45,561 bases of DNA, from positions 1 through 45,561 of the IMG/VR virus record IMGVR_UViG_3300020123_000076; one strand, given 5' to 3'. This document shows, piece by piece, positions 21,424 through 30,522 of this stretch. The translations under genes and the position numbers were made by a program. Below the pieces are notes generated by a model. It saw only the letters and a list, made by a program, of their open reading frames with translations. It ran no database searches and had not been told where the DNA came from. Source of the stretch: a virus. How positions within the stretch are numbered: position 1 is the stretch's first letter; every line of letters starts with the position of its first letter.

Positions 21424-22136
21424 GGCAGGCCGAAGGGGTTCGAGGTTGACGGTGCTGCGATCGGCATGGCGGTGACGCCGCCGTGCAGTACCGGCAATTT
21501 TCCGATCATGAGCTGCCGCGTATCGGCGCCATCGAACATCGTCATGCCGGCGCGATAGGTCTTGTGATGCAGTTTCGCGAAGGTCGAGACCGGAATCCTG
21601 ACCTGAATCCTGCCGAGATCGACCACGCTGATGCCGTTGCCGAGTTGCGCCGAGATGATCGGCGTGCCCTCATCGGTGCCGATAAAGGACGATGATCCGT
21701 AGTCGCACGGTCCAAAACCGTCGCCATGGTGATGTCCCCGGATTTCCAACAGAAAGGCTACCCCGATCTGGCACACCAGCTTGCCGGTCGACGGCGCGTA
21801 GCTCGTCACATAACCGAACATGGTGTTCTTGCCGGTCGGATCGGAAATGACGGCCAGACTGCCGGCTGTGATCGCAAGGTTCAAACCGACTGTCAGCGCC
21901 AAGGCCTGCATCTCGTTGCCGAACGGATAATCCTTGATCGTGAGCTGGGTGACCGAGGCGGTGATGATGGTGCCGATCGTCACCGTCCAGTTGGCGCCGA
22001 CAAAGTCCCCGGGCGCGGCCAGCGTCCGCCCCGAGACGTCGATCGCCTGGCCGGTGTCGTCATCGAACAGGCTCAGCGTCTGAAGAAAATCCTCCCGATT
22101 GGAGAATGGCGGCAACAGGACCGGGTTTTGGTACAT
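21420..22136 (-). CDS. structural or baseplate-type protein, unknown (238 aa)
   Basis: Starts MYQNPVLLPP. Contains NREDFLQTLSLFDDDTGQAIDVSGR, a motif of phage tail-adaptor-type beta-sandwich domains, and later VDLGRIQVRIPVSTFAKLHHKTY, a similar repeat of the domain. Together they suggest a two-domain beta protein that binds tail fibres. No signal peptide. It is followed by the 20893-21423 gene with four-base overlap. Confidence 0.55.
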   Translation of the reverse strand: MYQNPVLLPPFSNREDFLQTLSLFDDDTGQAIDVSGRTLAAPGDFVGANWTVTIGTIITASVTQLTIKDYPFGNEMQALALTVGLNLAITAGSLAVISDPTGKNTMFGYVTSYAPSTGKLVCQIGVAFLLEIRGHHHGDGFGPCDYGSSSFIGTDEGTPIISAQLGNGISVVDLGRIQVRIPVSTFAKLHHKTYRAGMTMFDGADTRQLMIGKLPVLHGGVTAMPIAAPSTSNPFGLP

Positions 22137-22145
22137 CGTCTCAGC

Positions 22146-23165
22146 TCACAACTTGATGTAGATGGTTGCGAGCATCAACGGCTGCGTGATGGAAAACGGC
22201 GTGCCGCTGCCACCGGAGGCCACGCTGATGCCGGTCGTTGCCGGATTGATCGTCAGAGGTGTAGTCGCATTGATGACCGTACCTCCCGCTATTCCTGCCT
22301 GCGCCGTGCCTGATTGGCTAAATGGAATTGTCCCCGTATGCGTGTGACCGGGATCGGTGACAGGGAAATTCAACGCCGGCAGATTGGCTTGCAGGAATGT
22401 TTGACTTTGCGACCCGCCCGCCGCGCCCAGCACCGTCGCCGCCGTGCCGAAATAGGTTGCCGTCAATCGCCCGGCCGCGCTGTTTCCCATGTCGTCGAGC
22501 GCCGCGATCGCCCGCCCGCGCCAGTCGGGCAACGTCAGCTGTTTTGACGCGTTGTAGTCGTTGAGCGCGTTGCCGGTGCGGCCGCCGGAGACCGCGAGAT
22601 TTGGATCGGTCGTGTAGAGATAGACGAACAGCGCCTGGGTGTCGGCGTTGGCGCGTTCCGAGCAGCCGCACGTCGCGTTGCCGATCGTCAGCCCATTGGC
22701 GCGGACAAAACCGGACAAGGGCCCGGTGCCGTATTTGACCTTGAGATCGCCGGACGCGAGGATCGTGGTCGGATCGACGGTGGAGCCGCCGCCTCCGCCG
22801 CCGGACGACGGGCCCAGCACCTGCATGGTGGTGTCGATGATCGAGACGCCGGTGGAATCCGTCAGGCGGACGTGAACCAGGCCGTCGGCGAGCCAGAACA
22901 TCGGGACTCTCCCGGCCTGGTCGCATTGCAGGATCGGGTTGGGATTTTGCGATAATCCGAAGTCGGAAAACGAATTCTGTGGGGTTGCGACCGTGCCGGC
23001 GACGAAGAAATTGACCAGGCAGCCGGCCAAGGGCTTGCCGTTGATGTCGACCTGCTGGGCCATGGCCAGCGGCAGGGTGCCGGCGGCAAGCGCGGGCGCC
23101 GTCCACAGGACTGAGGCCGTCGCCAGAGCGTAGGCAAGCGTTTTCAATCGCTTAAGCAGGTTCAT
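22146..23165 (-). CDS. secreted tail-collar-like fibre protein (339 aa)
   Basis: A signal peptide ends near ALAAG (residues 1-28). Residues about 30-125 form a beta domain (QQVDINGKPLAGCLVNFFVAG), then a Gly linker (GPSSGGGGGGS), then a collar-type region: GFVRANGLTIGNA, QLTLPDWRGRAIAALDDMGN, GGSQSQTFLQANLPALNFPVTD and HTHTG. The last block matches the phage tail-collar family. Its presence on an exported product is strange. Probably a receptor-binding or collar fibre. It is divergent from the plus-strand membrane gene at 23239. Confidence 0.65.
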   Translation of the reverse strand: MNLLKRLKTLAYALATASVLWTAPALAAGTLPLAMAQQVDINGKPLAGCLVNFFVAGTVATPQNSFSDFGLSQNPNPILQCDQAGRVPMFWLADGLVHVRLTDSTGVSIIDTTMQVLGPSSGGGGGGSTVDPTTILASGDLKVKYGTGPLSGFVRANGLTIGNATCGCSERANADTQALFVYLYTTDPNLAVSGGRTGNALNDYNASKQLTLPDWRGRAIAALDDMGNSAAGRLTATYFGTAATVLGAAGGSQSQTFLQANLPALNFPVTDPGHTHTGTIPFSQSGTAQAGIAGGTVINATTPLTINPATTGISVASGGSGTPFSITQPLMLATIYIKL

Positions 23166-23238
23166 TGAATGAGATTTCCGGTTGAATTCTTAACCAGGCA
23201 TGGTTGCCGGGGTGCCGCGACGCAGGTACTTTTGTCAG

Positions 23239-23586
23239 ATGACGCCAGTCCAGAATCAGCTTGCCAAAGAGGCCCGTTACGACGTGATCGTCGCACTCAC
23301 AGGCCTTGCCCTGTTCTTCCTGTGCATGCTGGCGCTGCCGCGCTCTTTCTTCTGGTTCTACTTCGTGCCGATGGTGGCGTTCTGGATCCGTTACCTCATC
23401 GTGCGCGATCGCCGCGACGAGGCGCTACTGCGCGCCGAGCTCGCGGCTTCCGGTCGGAGCAGCACCCCGGGCTGCTATCGCAGCGAGGCCGGCATCTGCA
23501 TTACGGATGGCACCCAGCATGTTCTGGTTCTTCGAGATAATCCGCAAGCCACGCTGCAGTTGCCCCACATTGTCGGAAACGAGTAG
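23239..23586 (+). CDS. two-pass membrane protein overlapping the ejection gene (115 aa)
   Basis: Starts MTPVQNQLAK; two hydrophobic segments (about 17-30 and 34-50) are followed by a basic loop (YLIVRDRRDEALLRAELAAS). There is no strong ribosome-binding site. Its last 162 bases are antisense to the end of the 25404-23425 gene, and both frames look protein-like there. It could be an independently expressed membrane protein (moron-like), or its tail may be a fortuitous frame. Confidence 0.45.
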   Translation: MTPVQNQLAKEARYDVIVALTGLALFFLCMLALPRSFFWFYFVPMVAFWIRYLIVRDRRDEALLRAELAASGRSSTPGCYRSEAGICITDGTQHVLVLRDNPQATLQLPHIVGNE

Positions 23587-25404
23587 CTTCGCAACTTCTT
23601 TGGCGACCCTCTCGTCGATCATCCGATGGCCGCGGGCGGCGCCATAGACCAGCGCCGCCTTCATGAGCGCCTGCGGATCGCCCTGATAGCCCTCATAGCC
23701 GCCGACGCCGCCGGCCAGGCCGAGCTCCACAAGCTGCCGCGCCGTGGTCGAATTGCCCTGCACGGCCGGCCGCGCCAAGTCCATGATCCCCTCAACGCGC
23801 AATCGGGCTTCGACCTCTGCGGCGCGCTCGCGTCCGAGCGCCACGTTCATTTCCTCGCGCGCCGCGGGCGATGAACTGATCTTGTTCAGGATGGTGCGGC
23901 GGTCGCCGGTTTTTTCGATGGTCTCGACCAGGCGGGAGACATAGCCGTCCTGAAACAGTTGCCGCTCGTCGGCTGACATTTTTGCAAGCTGCTTGCGAGC
24001 CGCCGGGATGCCGAACTTTTGGCTGGCGCCGACAAAATTCTGTCCGGCTTCCAGCGCGTCGCCGGCGCCGAAGAATTTTGCCGCTCCCGCGCGCGCCGTC
24101 TCATAGCTCGGCACCAGCTCATCGAGCCGGCCCCGCAACACCCGCGCCCAGTCGCGGGATTCCTGTGTACCCAGCTTGTCGAGGTTGCGCTTGACGATGT
24201 CCCAGAACTGCAGGTTCGGCTCCATGCGGCTGCCGTCCGCATTGGTCTTGAGCCGCAGGCGGCCGGCCTCATCGAACTGGAACGGGTTTTTCGGCGGCGT
24301 AAATCCGAGTTTTGCGGCATCGTTCTTTGCCGACACCATCGCTTTGCGGATCGCATCCTGCACGACCGGCGCCTGCGAAATCTGCTCAAACGTTTCGTCC
24401 CATTTGAGGTTTGAGCCTTCGCTGTAGGCTTTCGCGTAGTTCGGCCGGTTGACCGTGCGAGCGATCTTGTCGAGCGCATCCTGTTGCGCATCGGCGTTCG
24501 GATAGTGAAACGTGGTCTCCAGCCATTCGGCAAGCCGCGGCGACTGCGAGGCGAAGCGCTCGTCGATCGCGCGGTTGAGCGTGGCGCGGCCTTCCGGCGA
24601 GGTGTTCGCGCTACTGCGCGCCAATGCCCGCGTGGTCTCCCCGCCGGCATCCATCAGCATCGCCGGCTGGCCCTCGGCGCGCGCCGTCGTCATTTCCTGT
24701 AACGTCAACCCGCGATCGTTGTTGCGGATATCGCGGTCGATCGCGCCAGCGACGCGGCGCTCCGCTTCGGCCGCGGGATCTCTGATACCGCGGAGCGTAT
24801 TGGCGATCGGCTGCACCACTTTCGAATTGACCAGGCGGCCGACCGGCGGCGCTACCGCGCCAACGCCGCCGCCGACGGCCGCGGCTGTGACCGGGTTTTC
24901 CCCGCGTACCGCAGCGTCAGCGGCAGAGACCGCAGCGCCACTGGCCGCGCCTCGCGTCATCAGCTGCGGCAGCGTCTTGCCGGTGAGGCCGAGCAGTTTT
25001 GCGCCCGTCGCGGTCGCAGCCGCCGCACCGGTCGATGCAACGCCGCCCGCGACTTCGGCAACCGCATCCGCGATCGGATGCTCTGTCGCAAAGCCCTTGT
25101 CCTTGCCCTGCTGAATGTCGAGGGCCTGTTGGTAGCGCTCGCCAAAGGTCTTGCCCGGCAGCTTCTCGAAGGTGTCAGGCAACAAGGGATCGATGACCGG
25201 CGCCAGCGCCGCATTGGTGGCCGCATCGACCTTGTTCAACACGCCGCCCAGCACCGGCACGCCGCGGGCCGCGGCGCGGCCGAGGCCCTCCGGCATGCTC
25301 GGCACCTTTCCGGTGTGGGCATGCAGCGAGGCGGATGCCGTGTCCATGTCGGGCGCGTCGACCTCGAACGTCTTGCCATCGACCTGCATCTCGAAGACCG
25401 GCAT
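23425..25404 (-). CDS. large internal virion/ejection protein (659 aa)
   Basis: The start at ATG 25404 overlaps the preceding stop (TGATG); an in-frame GTG at 25407 is also possible. The N-terminus carries FEMQVDGKTFEVDAPDMDTA, a short motif common at the start of phage internal proteins. Residues about 115-190 are Ala/Gly-rich and could span a membrane (VAGGVASTGAAAATATGAKL; TAAAVGGGVGAVAPPV). Long charged helices follow, then a Gly-rich C-terminus. Position after the hub and S74-type proteins fits an ejection protein that forms a channel across the host envelope, as gp14-gp16 do in T7. No lytic-transglycosylase motif is seen. Confidence 0.6.
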   Translation of the reverse strand: MPVFEMQVDGKTFEVDAPDMDTASASLHAHTGKVPSMPEGLGRAAARGVPVLGGVLNKVDAATNAALAPVIDPLLPDTFEKLPGKTFGERYQQALDIQQGKDKGFATEHPIADAVAEVAGGVASTGAAAATATGAKLLGLTGKTLPQLMTRGAASGAAVSAADAAVRGENPVTAAAVGGGVGAVAPPVGRLVNSKVVQPIANTLRGIRDPAAEAERRVAGAIDRDIRNNDRGLTLQEMTTARAEGQPAMLMDAGGETTRALARSSANTSPEGRATLNRAIDERFASQSPRLAEWLETTFHYPNADAQQDALDKIARTVNRPNYAKAYSEGSNLKWDETFEQISQAPVVQDAIRKAMVSAKNDAAKLGFTPPKNPFQFDEAGRLRLKTNADGSRMEPNLQFWDIVKRNLDKLGTQESRDWARVLRGRLDELVPSYETARAGAAKFFGAGDALEAGQNFVGASQKFGIPAARKQLAKMSADERQLFQDGYVSRLVETIEKTGDRRTILNKISSSPAAREEMNVALGRERAAEVEARLRVEGIMDLARPAVQGNSTTARQLVELGLAGGVGGYEGYQGDPQALMKAALVYGAARGHRMIDERVAKEVAKLLVSDNVGQLQRGLRIISKNQNMLGAIRNADAGLAAIAARGAAPTGSRELGAQ

Positions 25405-27149
25405 CACTCACCCGCCTTCTTTTCGCGGATGCGCGCGCCGTTCGGCAGCGTCACCCAGCCTTCGGCATCGGGTTTGGTTTTGGACGCGCCGCCAGCGTTT
25501 CTTTTCGCTCCCGGTATGCCATACTCTTCTAGCGTTTTATCGAGCGCGGTCCGGGCCGAGCCTAGTTCGACTTCCATCTGGTCGAGCGCGGCGCCGATCT
25601 GGCCGTCGCTCCATGCCTTATCGAGCAACTCATGAGCGCGGTTCGTATCGGTTACCCCGATCTGTCCTACAGGTTTCAGGACGCGCGCATAAACCGGAAC
25701 CAGCGATTCAATGGCGATGCCAAGCTTGATGACATCCTTTCCGCCGGTTTTCTTCTTCGCGGCGTTGATCAGGCTGTTGATATCCGGATATTCCGTGCGC
25801 GAAACCCGAGCGGAAGCCTCTCGAACGCGAGGTATGAGTGTAGTCGCTTCGTTTTCCGCCAATTCGAGACCCGCCGCGCGGTTCTCAAGAGCCCGCCTAC
25901 CTGTCGCTTGCGCCTGAAATTTTTGCCATCGCGTCGGCCATTGATTTACGTCTCCACCTTCCGCGATTTCCTGTTCGGCTGCGCGGGTTCGGATTGCGGT
26001 TGCCTGTTGTTGTCCCTGTATTCCACGACCCATGTTCGGCGGGAGTTTTCCAGTTAATCGATACTGGTTTGCGTCGGCATCAAGCGTCGCACCCGCCTCG
26101 CCGCCTGCGTTGCCATAGGCCGCGGCCGCCGGCCCTTGATAGAGCGTTTTTCCGGTACGCGGGTCGACAAGCGTGGTTTGCGCTCCCACGGACAGCGGCG
26201 CGATCGACGCCTCAATGCGGTCCGCCCAGGCCCGCAGCTCGTCCGCCTTCGGTTTTGTCCGCGGGTTGGCCGCTTCGATTTGAGCGGCACGCTGGCGCAG
26301 CGCCATTGCCGCCTGTTGCGGATCATTGAACCCTGGCGGCAGTGGCACCTGCGGCACGATCGGGCCTTGCGCCTGCTGCTGCGGCGCCTGTCCGGCGGGC
26401 GCGGCAGGCGCGCCCTGCGGCTGCTGCGCCTGCGGCCGGGGTGATACGGCGTTCGCCGAAGGCGGCAGGCTCGGCGCGCCGCTGCCGTCGGCTGCGGCAA
26501 ACCGGCTTGCGAACGTGGACGGCGCCTCGGTTGACCCATCGCCCGGCGCATAGCGGTCGATCAAGACTTTGGCGCGGCGCTGCTGGCCAGGTGTCAGCAC
26601 CGCGTTCGGATCGACGCCCAAGAGCTGCGCGACCTTGCCGATCGTCTGGCCTGTGACAGCATCCTGTTGCGGCAATCGGTCGGTGACCATCGAGGCGATC
26701 GTGCCCTGCCCTGCATCGCCCTGCGGCGAGTTTTGGGCTGGCGGCGGCAGCGGGCGCGCCGGGATCGACGCGGGTGCAGCTCCGCCGCCCTGCCCGCCTG
26801 GCGCGGCAGGAAAGAGCGGCGTATTTCCCGCCTGCTGCTGTTGCAGCAACGGTGCCAGTTGCGTCAAGGCGTTGATATCGCCCTTCTGCGCCAGCATCGC
26901 GGCGATCCGGCCATAGTCGGGCTGGCCGGTTTGCGGATCGACAGGAAGGCCTCCCCTGAAGGTGCCGGCGATGTCGAGCCCCTGCTGGCCTGCGGCAATG
27001 CGCTGCTGGTTCAGCTTCTGCTGCTGCTCGTTGAAAATCTTCTGGTACGGATCATCCGCTGCCCAGTTGGAAAAATTGGCAAAGTTCATCAGCGGAGCGG
27101 CATAGCTCATGCCGCCCGGAGGTGAGACCCCTGAATCAAATCCGACCAT
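25404..27149 (-). CDS. internal virion protein with Pro/Gln-rich linkers (581 aa)
   Basis: Starts MVGFDSGVSP in TGATG overlap with the previous gene. The N-terminus has a helix (DPYQKIFNEQQQKLNQQRIA) then repeats of Gln, Pro and Ala (residues about 100-275, e.g. PQAQQPQGAPAAPAGQAPQQ) as flexible linkers. The second half is charged helix. Low complexity and place between two ejection candidates suggest a DNA-ejection or internal scaffold component. No catalytic motif. Confidence 0.55.
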   Translation of the reverse strand: MVGFDSGVSPPGGMSYAAPLMNFANFSNWAADDPYQKIFNEQQQKLNQQRIAAGQQGLDIAGTFRGGLPVDPQTGQPDYGRIAAMLAQKGDINALTQLAPLLQQQQAGNTPLFPAAPGGQGGGAAPASIPARPLPPPAQNSPQGDAGQGTIASMVTDRLPQQDAVTGQTIGKVAQLLGVDPNAVLTPGQQRRAKVLIDRYAPGDGSTEAPSTFASRFAAADGSGAPSLPPSANAVSPRPQAQQPQGAPAAPAGQAPQQQAQGPIVPQVPLPPGFNDPQQAAMALRQRAAQIEAANPRTKPKADELRAWADRIEASIAPLSVGAQTTLVDPRTGKTLYQGPAAAAYGNAGGEAGATLDADANQYRLTGKLPPNMGRGIQGQQQATAIRTRAAEQEIAEGGDVNQWPTRWQKFQAQATGRRALENRAAGLELAENEATTLIPRVREASARVSRTEYPDINSLINAAKKKTGGKDVIKLGIAIESLVPVYARVLKPVGQIGVTDTNRAHELLDKAWSDGQIGAALDQMEVELGSARTALDKTLEEYGIPGAKRNAGGASKTKPDAEGWVTLPNGARIREKKAGE

Positions 27150-28165
27150 CAGGCAGCCTCGAGGAAGCGCGCCAGATCAGCGGCATATCGGGTTGCCTTG
27201 TCGTACCGTACTGCCTTGTAGCCGCCGATTTCGACGACGGCCTCGGGATGGGTCTTCTCGACGTCTTGCGCCATCAGGCCAATCCGAAAGACGTTGTCGC
27301 CGATGTAGCGATACTTATAGACCGGCTGTCCATCGAACAACTCGCCGACCTGATCGACATCTTCCTTGAGACGTTCGTCGGAGAGCATCGGCAAGAACGA
27401 CATCAACGCCGAGCCGATGCCCGATACGGCGTTGCCGCCGACCGAGCCGCCGCCCGCGGTCTTCATGCCGCCGATGCCGCCGATCGCGTTCCAGATATTG
27501 CCCGATGCGTTATAGCGCGCCAGATCGGCGTTGGCGTTGGCATTGCCGATGCCGGTCTGCGTGGCGTAGCCGAGCTGGCCCAGCTGATTGTATTGATTGG
27601 CGGTCGCGTTGCCGAGCCCGGTATCGACATTGGCGATACCGCCGGCCGCCGCGTTGGAGGCGTTGAGAAACGGCATCAGATTCTGCACCGCCTGCTGATA
27701 CGTCGTGCCCGCGAGACCCTGGTTGAATTTCGACAGCGCCAGCGCCTGATTGCCGGACGCATTCATGCCGGTCGCTGCGGCCTGCGCGTTGATCGCGTTG
27801 TCACCCTGCTCGAGCTGGAACTGGTAGCCTGGCGTTGCCTGCAGCGCCTGCAGAATCGAGCTCGGTACGCTCGGCCCGACGCCGCCGCCCCCCGACGATA
27901 CGGGAGCACCTGTCGGCGACGATCCGACTGTTCCGGCCGAAGGCGCGGTGATGCCGAGCAGGTTCGTCAGTTGCCCGACGCCACCTTGCGCCGTGCCGTA
28001 GTTCTGCAGGTACGGCTGCAGCGCCTTGGTATAGTTGGTCTGAAGCGCGCCGATGCCCTGATTGATGTCGCCGGAGGCCAGGCTATAGCCGCTGTTGAGA
28101 CCGGCGATCTGCGCCTGCGCCGCATCCTTTGCGGGCTGGTCGGAGAAGATATCGAAGATGCCCAT
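27149..28165 (-). CDS. ejection/tail protein with C-terminal S74-like chaperone domain
   Basis: A 338-residue protein starting MGIFDIFSDQ in TGATG overlap. The middle is Gly/Ala/Asn/Gln-rich (GNATANQYNQLGQLG, NANANADLARYNASGN), like P22 gp7-type ejection proteins. The last 75 residues contain SDERLKEDVDQVGELFDG, YKYRYIGDN and GLMAQDVEKTHPEAV, the hallmark of peptidase-S74 intramolecular chaperone domains, which normally trim off a fibre after trimerisation. Ser/Asp at SDERLKED fits the cleavage site. S74 on an ejection-type protein is uncommon but is seen in rhizobial phages, as far as I recall. Confidence 0.65.
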   Translation of the reverse strand: MGIFDIFSDQPAKDAAQAQIAGLNSGYSLASGDINQGIGALQTNYTKALQPYLQNYGTAQGGVGQLTNLLGITAPSAGTVGSSPTGAPVSSGGGGVGPSVPSSILQALQATPGYQFQLEQGDNAINAQAAATGMNASGNQALALSKFNQGLAGTTYQQAVQNLMPFLNASNAAAGGIANVDTGLGNATANQYNQLGQLGYATQTGIGNANANADLARYNASGNIWNAIGGIGGMKTAGGGSVGGNAVSGIGSALMSFLPMLSDERLKEDVDQVGELFDGQPVYKYRYIGDNVFRIGLMAQDVEKTHPEAVVEIGGYKAVRYDKATRYAADLARFLEAA

Positions 28166-28407
28166 CAGACGACCCTCACCATCATGACCGATCCGTTGCG
28201 ATAAAATTGAAACAGCTGCACGCCTGCGGCTGCGGCCGCGGCGTCGTTGGCGGCGTTGACCAGGTTGGACGGCGCGTTGCCGGCGGAGATCGCGGCAACC
28301 AGCGCGTCCAGCTTGGCCATGTAGTCGCGAAACAACTGCGTCGGCTTGCCGTCGCGATCGGTGATTGGAAACGACGGATCGAATCTATTTTTGACCGGCA
28401 GCGTCAC
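28165..28407 (-). CDS. small conserved virion-associated protein (80 aa)
   Basis: GTG start at 28407 overlaps the preceding stop (GTGA). The product begins MTLPVKNRFDPSFPITDRDG with PTQLFRDYMAKLDALVAAIS, a pattern often found in small phage proteins next to tail hubs. Mostly helical, with an Ala-rich centre. Ends FQFYRNGSVMMVRVV. Likely structural; exact role unknown. Confidence 0.55.
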   Translation of the reverse strand: MTLPVKNRFDPSFPITDRDGKPTQLFRDYMAKLDALVAAISAGNAPSNLVNAANDAAAAAAGVQLFQFYRNGSVMMVRVV

Positions 28408-30110
28408 GGCGTGACCTCGCGCGGATCGGCCGACATGGTGGCTCCCATTAAGCCGCGATACACCGGATCGGTGATATCGACCCGCCAGCGCACGCCGCTC
28501 GGACCGGACTGGCCGCGGTTCTTGACGGATGCGCGCGAGCGCTTGGTCTTGCCCTGCGGCGCCAGCGATCGGATCGAGGGATTGTCAAACGTTACCCCGC
28601 CATCCTTCGAGCAGGAGATCGCGCATTGCGGATTGACGGCACCCACGGGTGCCGTGATGTCGGTCGCAACCCCGCCACTGACATAGGCATGAACGAACAC
28701 CGTTCCCTGCAGCTCGATGTGGGTTGCGTCCACGACTGTCATTCCGAACACCCCGTTGGCCTCGACCGTGCCCAAGACTCCCGCGACCTGCACCTGGTCT
28801 CCGGTTTTCGCCTGTGCCGTCAGGTTGACCGTGAGCCGCACCACGCCGCCGGTCCCGGCCCCAGCCCCCAGCACAATCATCTGGTAGTTGCCGACCGCTT
28901 GCCCCACGCCGAAGTCGAAATCGAAGTCTGCGCGCGCGATGCGCAGCTGATTCGGAAAATCCTTCACCGGTCCGGATTCGATTCGGAACAATTGGAACGC
29001 GCCGTCTTCGGAAAAATTCGTCAGGTCGTGGAACAGGAGGTTGCCACTCTGCTGGTCACCCACGATCCACTTGTTGAAAGCGGGATGGCCGCCTGTCGCG
29101 CGCCAGCGCCCGTACACCCCGCCATTGAGCGAGGAGCGCTCGTTCCACTTTTTCGTGGCGAGGTTGAATTCCCAGCTCCACGCCGGCGAGGAGATGTGCC
29201 ATAACTTCTTGCCGCCTTCCGAATAGCAGCCCGCCTCGAGCAGGTTGCCGGCCTTGACCTGCACCTCGATCAGGCGGTCGAGATCGGGCGGCGATACCTT
29301 TGTCGGCGCCAGCGAGCCCGGCGACATCCACCACACGCCAAAGTCGGAAGCCGCCCATAACAGCTCGGAAAATCCGGTTTCCCAGCCCGCGATGGCTGCC
29401 GACTGCGCAAGGCTCGTTTCCAGCGTGGTGAGCCGCGCATAGGGAAACGCGGGCGCCGCGTTGGCCGCGTCCTGCCATACCTCGCAGGATCCTGTGGTGA
29501 AAAACAGCATCACGTTCGAAAACGGGATGCCTCGGAGCAGCGTCACGTCGGCCTTGGCCTGCACGGTGATGAACGTCAGCGCATTCTGTGTCAGCGCATT
29601 CAAGCCGGAAGCAAACACCCGGCAGTCGGCGATGGTGAAGAAGAAATAGCCGTCCTGGTTACTGACCGAGTTCGGCTGCGGCAGCACCCCGCCTCCGGTA
29701 TAGTTGACCGGCGCGCCGCCGCCGGAGAGCTGATAGGCGCCGTTGTCGACGTCGACCGCGACCACGTCCGGATTGGCCGCCTGGTCGCGCGCGATCGAGA
29801 CCTTCTTGGCACCGGGAAACGCGCCTAGCACGTTGATGTTGCCGGCAGCGTCGACCGTCAGCGCGGTATTGAGAAACACCTCGTAAGACAGGTTCTTGAC
29901 CAAGAGCCCGCCGCGGTAGCCGGCTTGCGCGGTGTTGGCAAACCGTGTCAGGCCAGAAGAGCCGCGCCACACCTGCGGTGCCGGAGCAGATGGCTTTGAG
30001 GCTTCGCCCAGCGGCTCGGCATAGCAGTTGATCAGCCGCCCCGATCCTTCCTGCGGATTGGCGCCGGGGAAGGACGACAGCGGAAACGGGATGGTTGCAG
30101 GACGGCTCAT
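28404..30110 (-). CDS. P22 gp10-like packaged-DNA stabilisation/tail hub protein
   Basis: A 568-residue protein. The family pattern includes SFPGANPQEGSGRLINCYAE at the N-terminus, then repeated beta motifs such as NTAQAGYRGGLLVKNLSYEV, NGAYQLSGGG, YFFFTIADCRVFASG, LFFTTGSCEVWQDA and DFGVWWMSPG. This matches P22 gp10-type hub/plug proteins, which close the portal channel after packaging. Residues about 416-482 hold an inserted module (GGVVRLTVNLTAQAKTG, ANGVFGMTVVDATHIELQGT) shared with the tailspike at 18918-20870. The start is TGATG-coupled to the gp4-like gene, as in P22-like tails. Confidence 0.7.
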   Translation of the reverse strand: MSRPATIPFPLSSFPGANPQEGSGRLINCYAEPLGEASKPSAPAPQVWRGSSGLTRFANTAQAGYRGGLLVKNLSYEVFLNTALTVDAAGNINVLGAFPGAKKVSIARDQAANPDVVAVDVDNGAYQLSGGGAPVNYTGGGVLPQPNSVSNQDGYFFFTIADCRVFASGLNALTQNALTFITVQAKADVTLLRGIPFSNVMLFFTTGSCEVWQDAANAAPAFPYARLTTLETSLAQSAAIAGWETGFSELLWAASDFGVWWMSPGSLAPTKVSPPDLDRLIEVQVKAGNLLEAGCYSEGGKKLWHISSPAWSWEFNLATKKWNERSSLNGGVYGRWRATGGHPAFNKWIVGDQQSGNLLFHDLTNFSEDGAFQLFRIESGPVKDFPNQLRIARADFDFDFGVGQAVGNYQMIVLGAGAGTGGVVRLTVNLTAQAKTGDQVQVAGVLGTVEANGVFGMTVVDATHIELQGTVFVHAYVSGGVATDITAPVGAVNPQCAISCSKDGGVTFDNPSIRSLAPQGKTKRSRASVKNRGQSGPSGVRWRVDITDPVYRGLMGATMSADPREVTP

Positions 30111-30511
30111 CAGAAGTTTAGGATCCGCAGCGGTTCATAGGTCGGCCGGCCGCGCGTCATGATCTTCAGCGACTTCGCCGCAGTCCCTGCGCCGACTTCG
30201 ACGCCGGCCGCGCCGCCAAGGCCCTTGTTCACCAGCGTCACATACTCATCGCCCCGCACGCCGAATTTTGTCGCGCACTCGCCGGCGACGATGTCGGCGA
30301 GATCGGAGAAGTAAGCGCCCGGGATGTTGTCGGGATCGGCGATAAAGACGACCTCGAGGCCCGCGAGTTTTCGGAACGTCGGATCGAGCTTTTCGTTGAC
30401 ATAGGCGAAATCCTCGACGTCGACCGGCTGCCCCGCCGCGAGCACGCCGAGATTCTTCAGCGCCTCGAGCACGAGGTCGCTTGAGGTGCGATAGGGAGAA
30501 TTGATCGCCAT
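30110..30511 (-). CDS. P22 gp4-like head-tail adaptor (tail accessory factor)
   Basis: Starts MAINSPYRTS; a 133-residue helical protein with SSDLVLEALKNLGVLAAGQ, VNEKLDPTFRKLAGLEV and YFSDLADIVAGECATKFG, the layout of the P22 tail accessory factor family, which forms a ring below the portal. It sits directly upstream of the gp10-like gene, with stop and start overlapping, the gene order expected for P22-type necks. Size is close to family norm. Confidence 0.65.
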   Translation of the reverse strand: MAINSPYRTSSDLVLEALKNLGVLAAGQPVDVEDFAYVNEKLDPTFRKLAGLEVVFIADPDNIPGAYFSDLADIVAGECATKFGVRGDEYVTLVNKGLGGAAGVEVGAGTAAKSLKIMTRGRPTYEPLRILNF

Positions 30512-30522
30512 GGGGTCTTACT

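Noticed and set aside
27122-28204. 360-codon plus-strand frame
   Set aside because: Antisense shadow of the S74-domain gene; no start signal and unlikely amino-acid composition.
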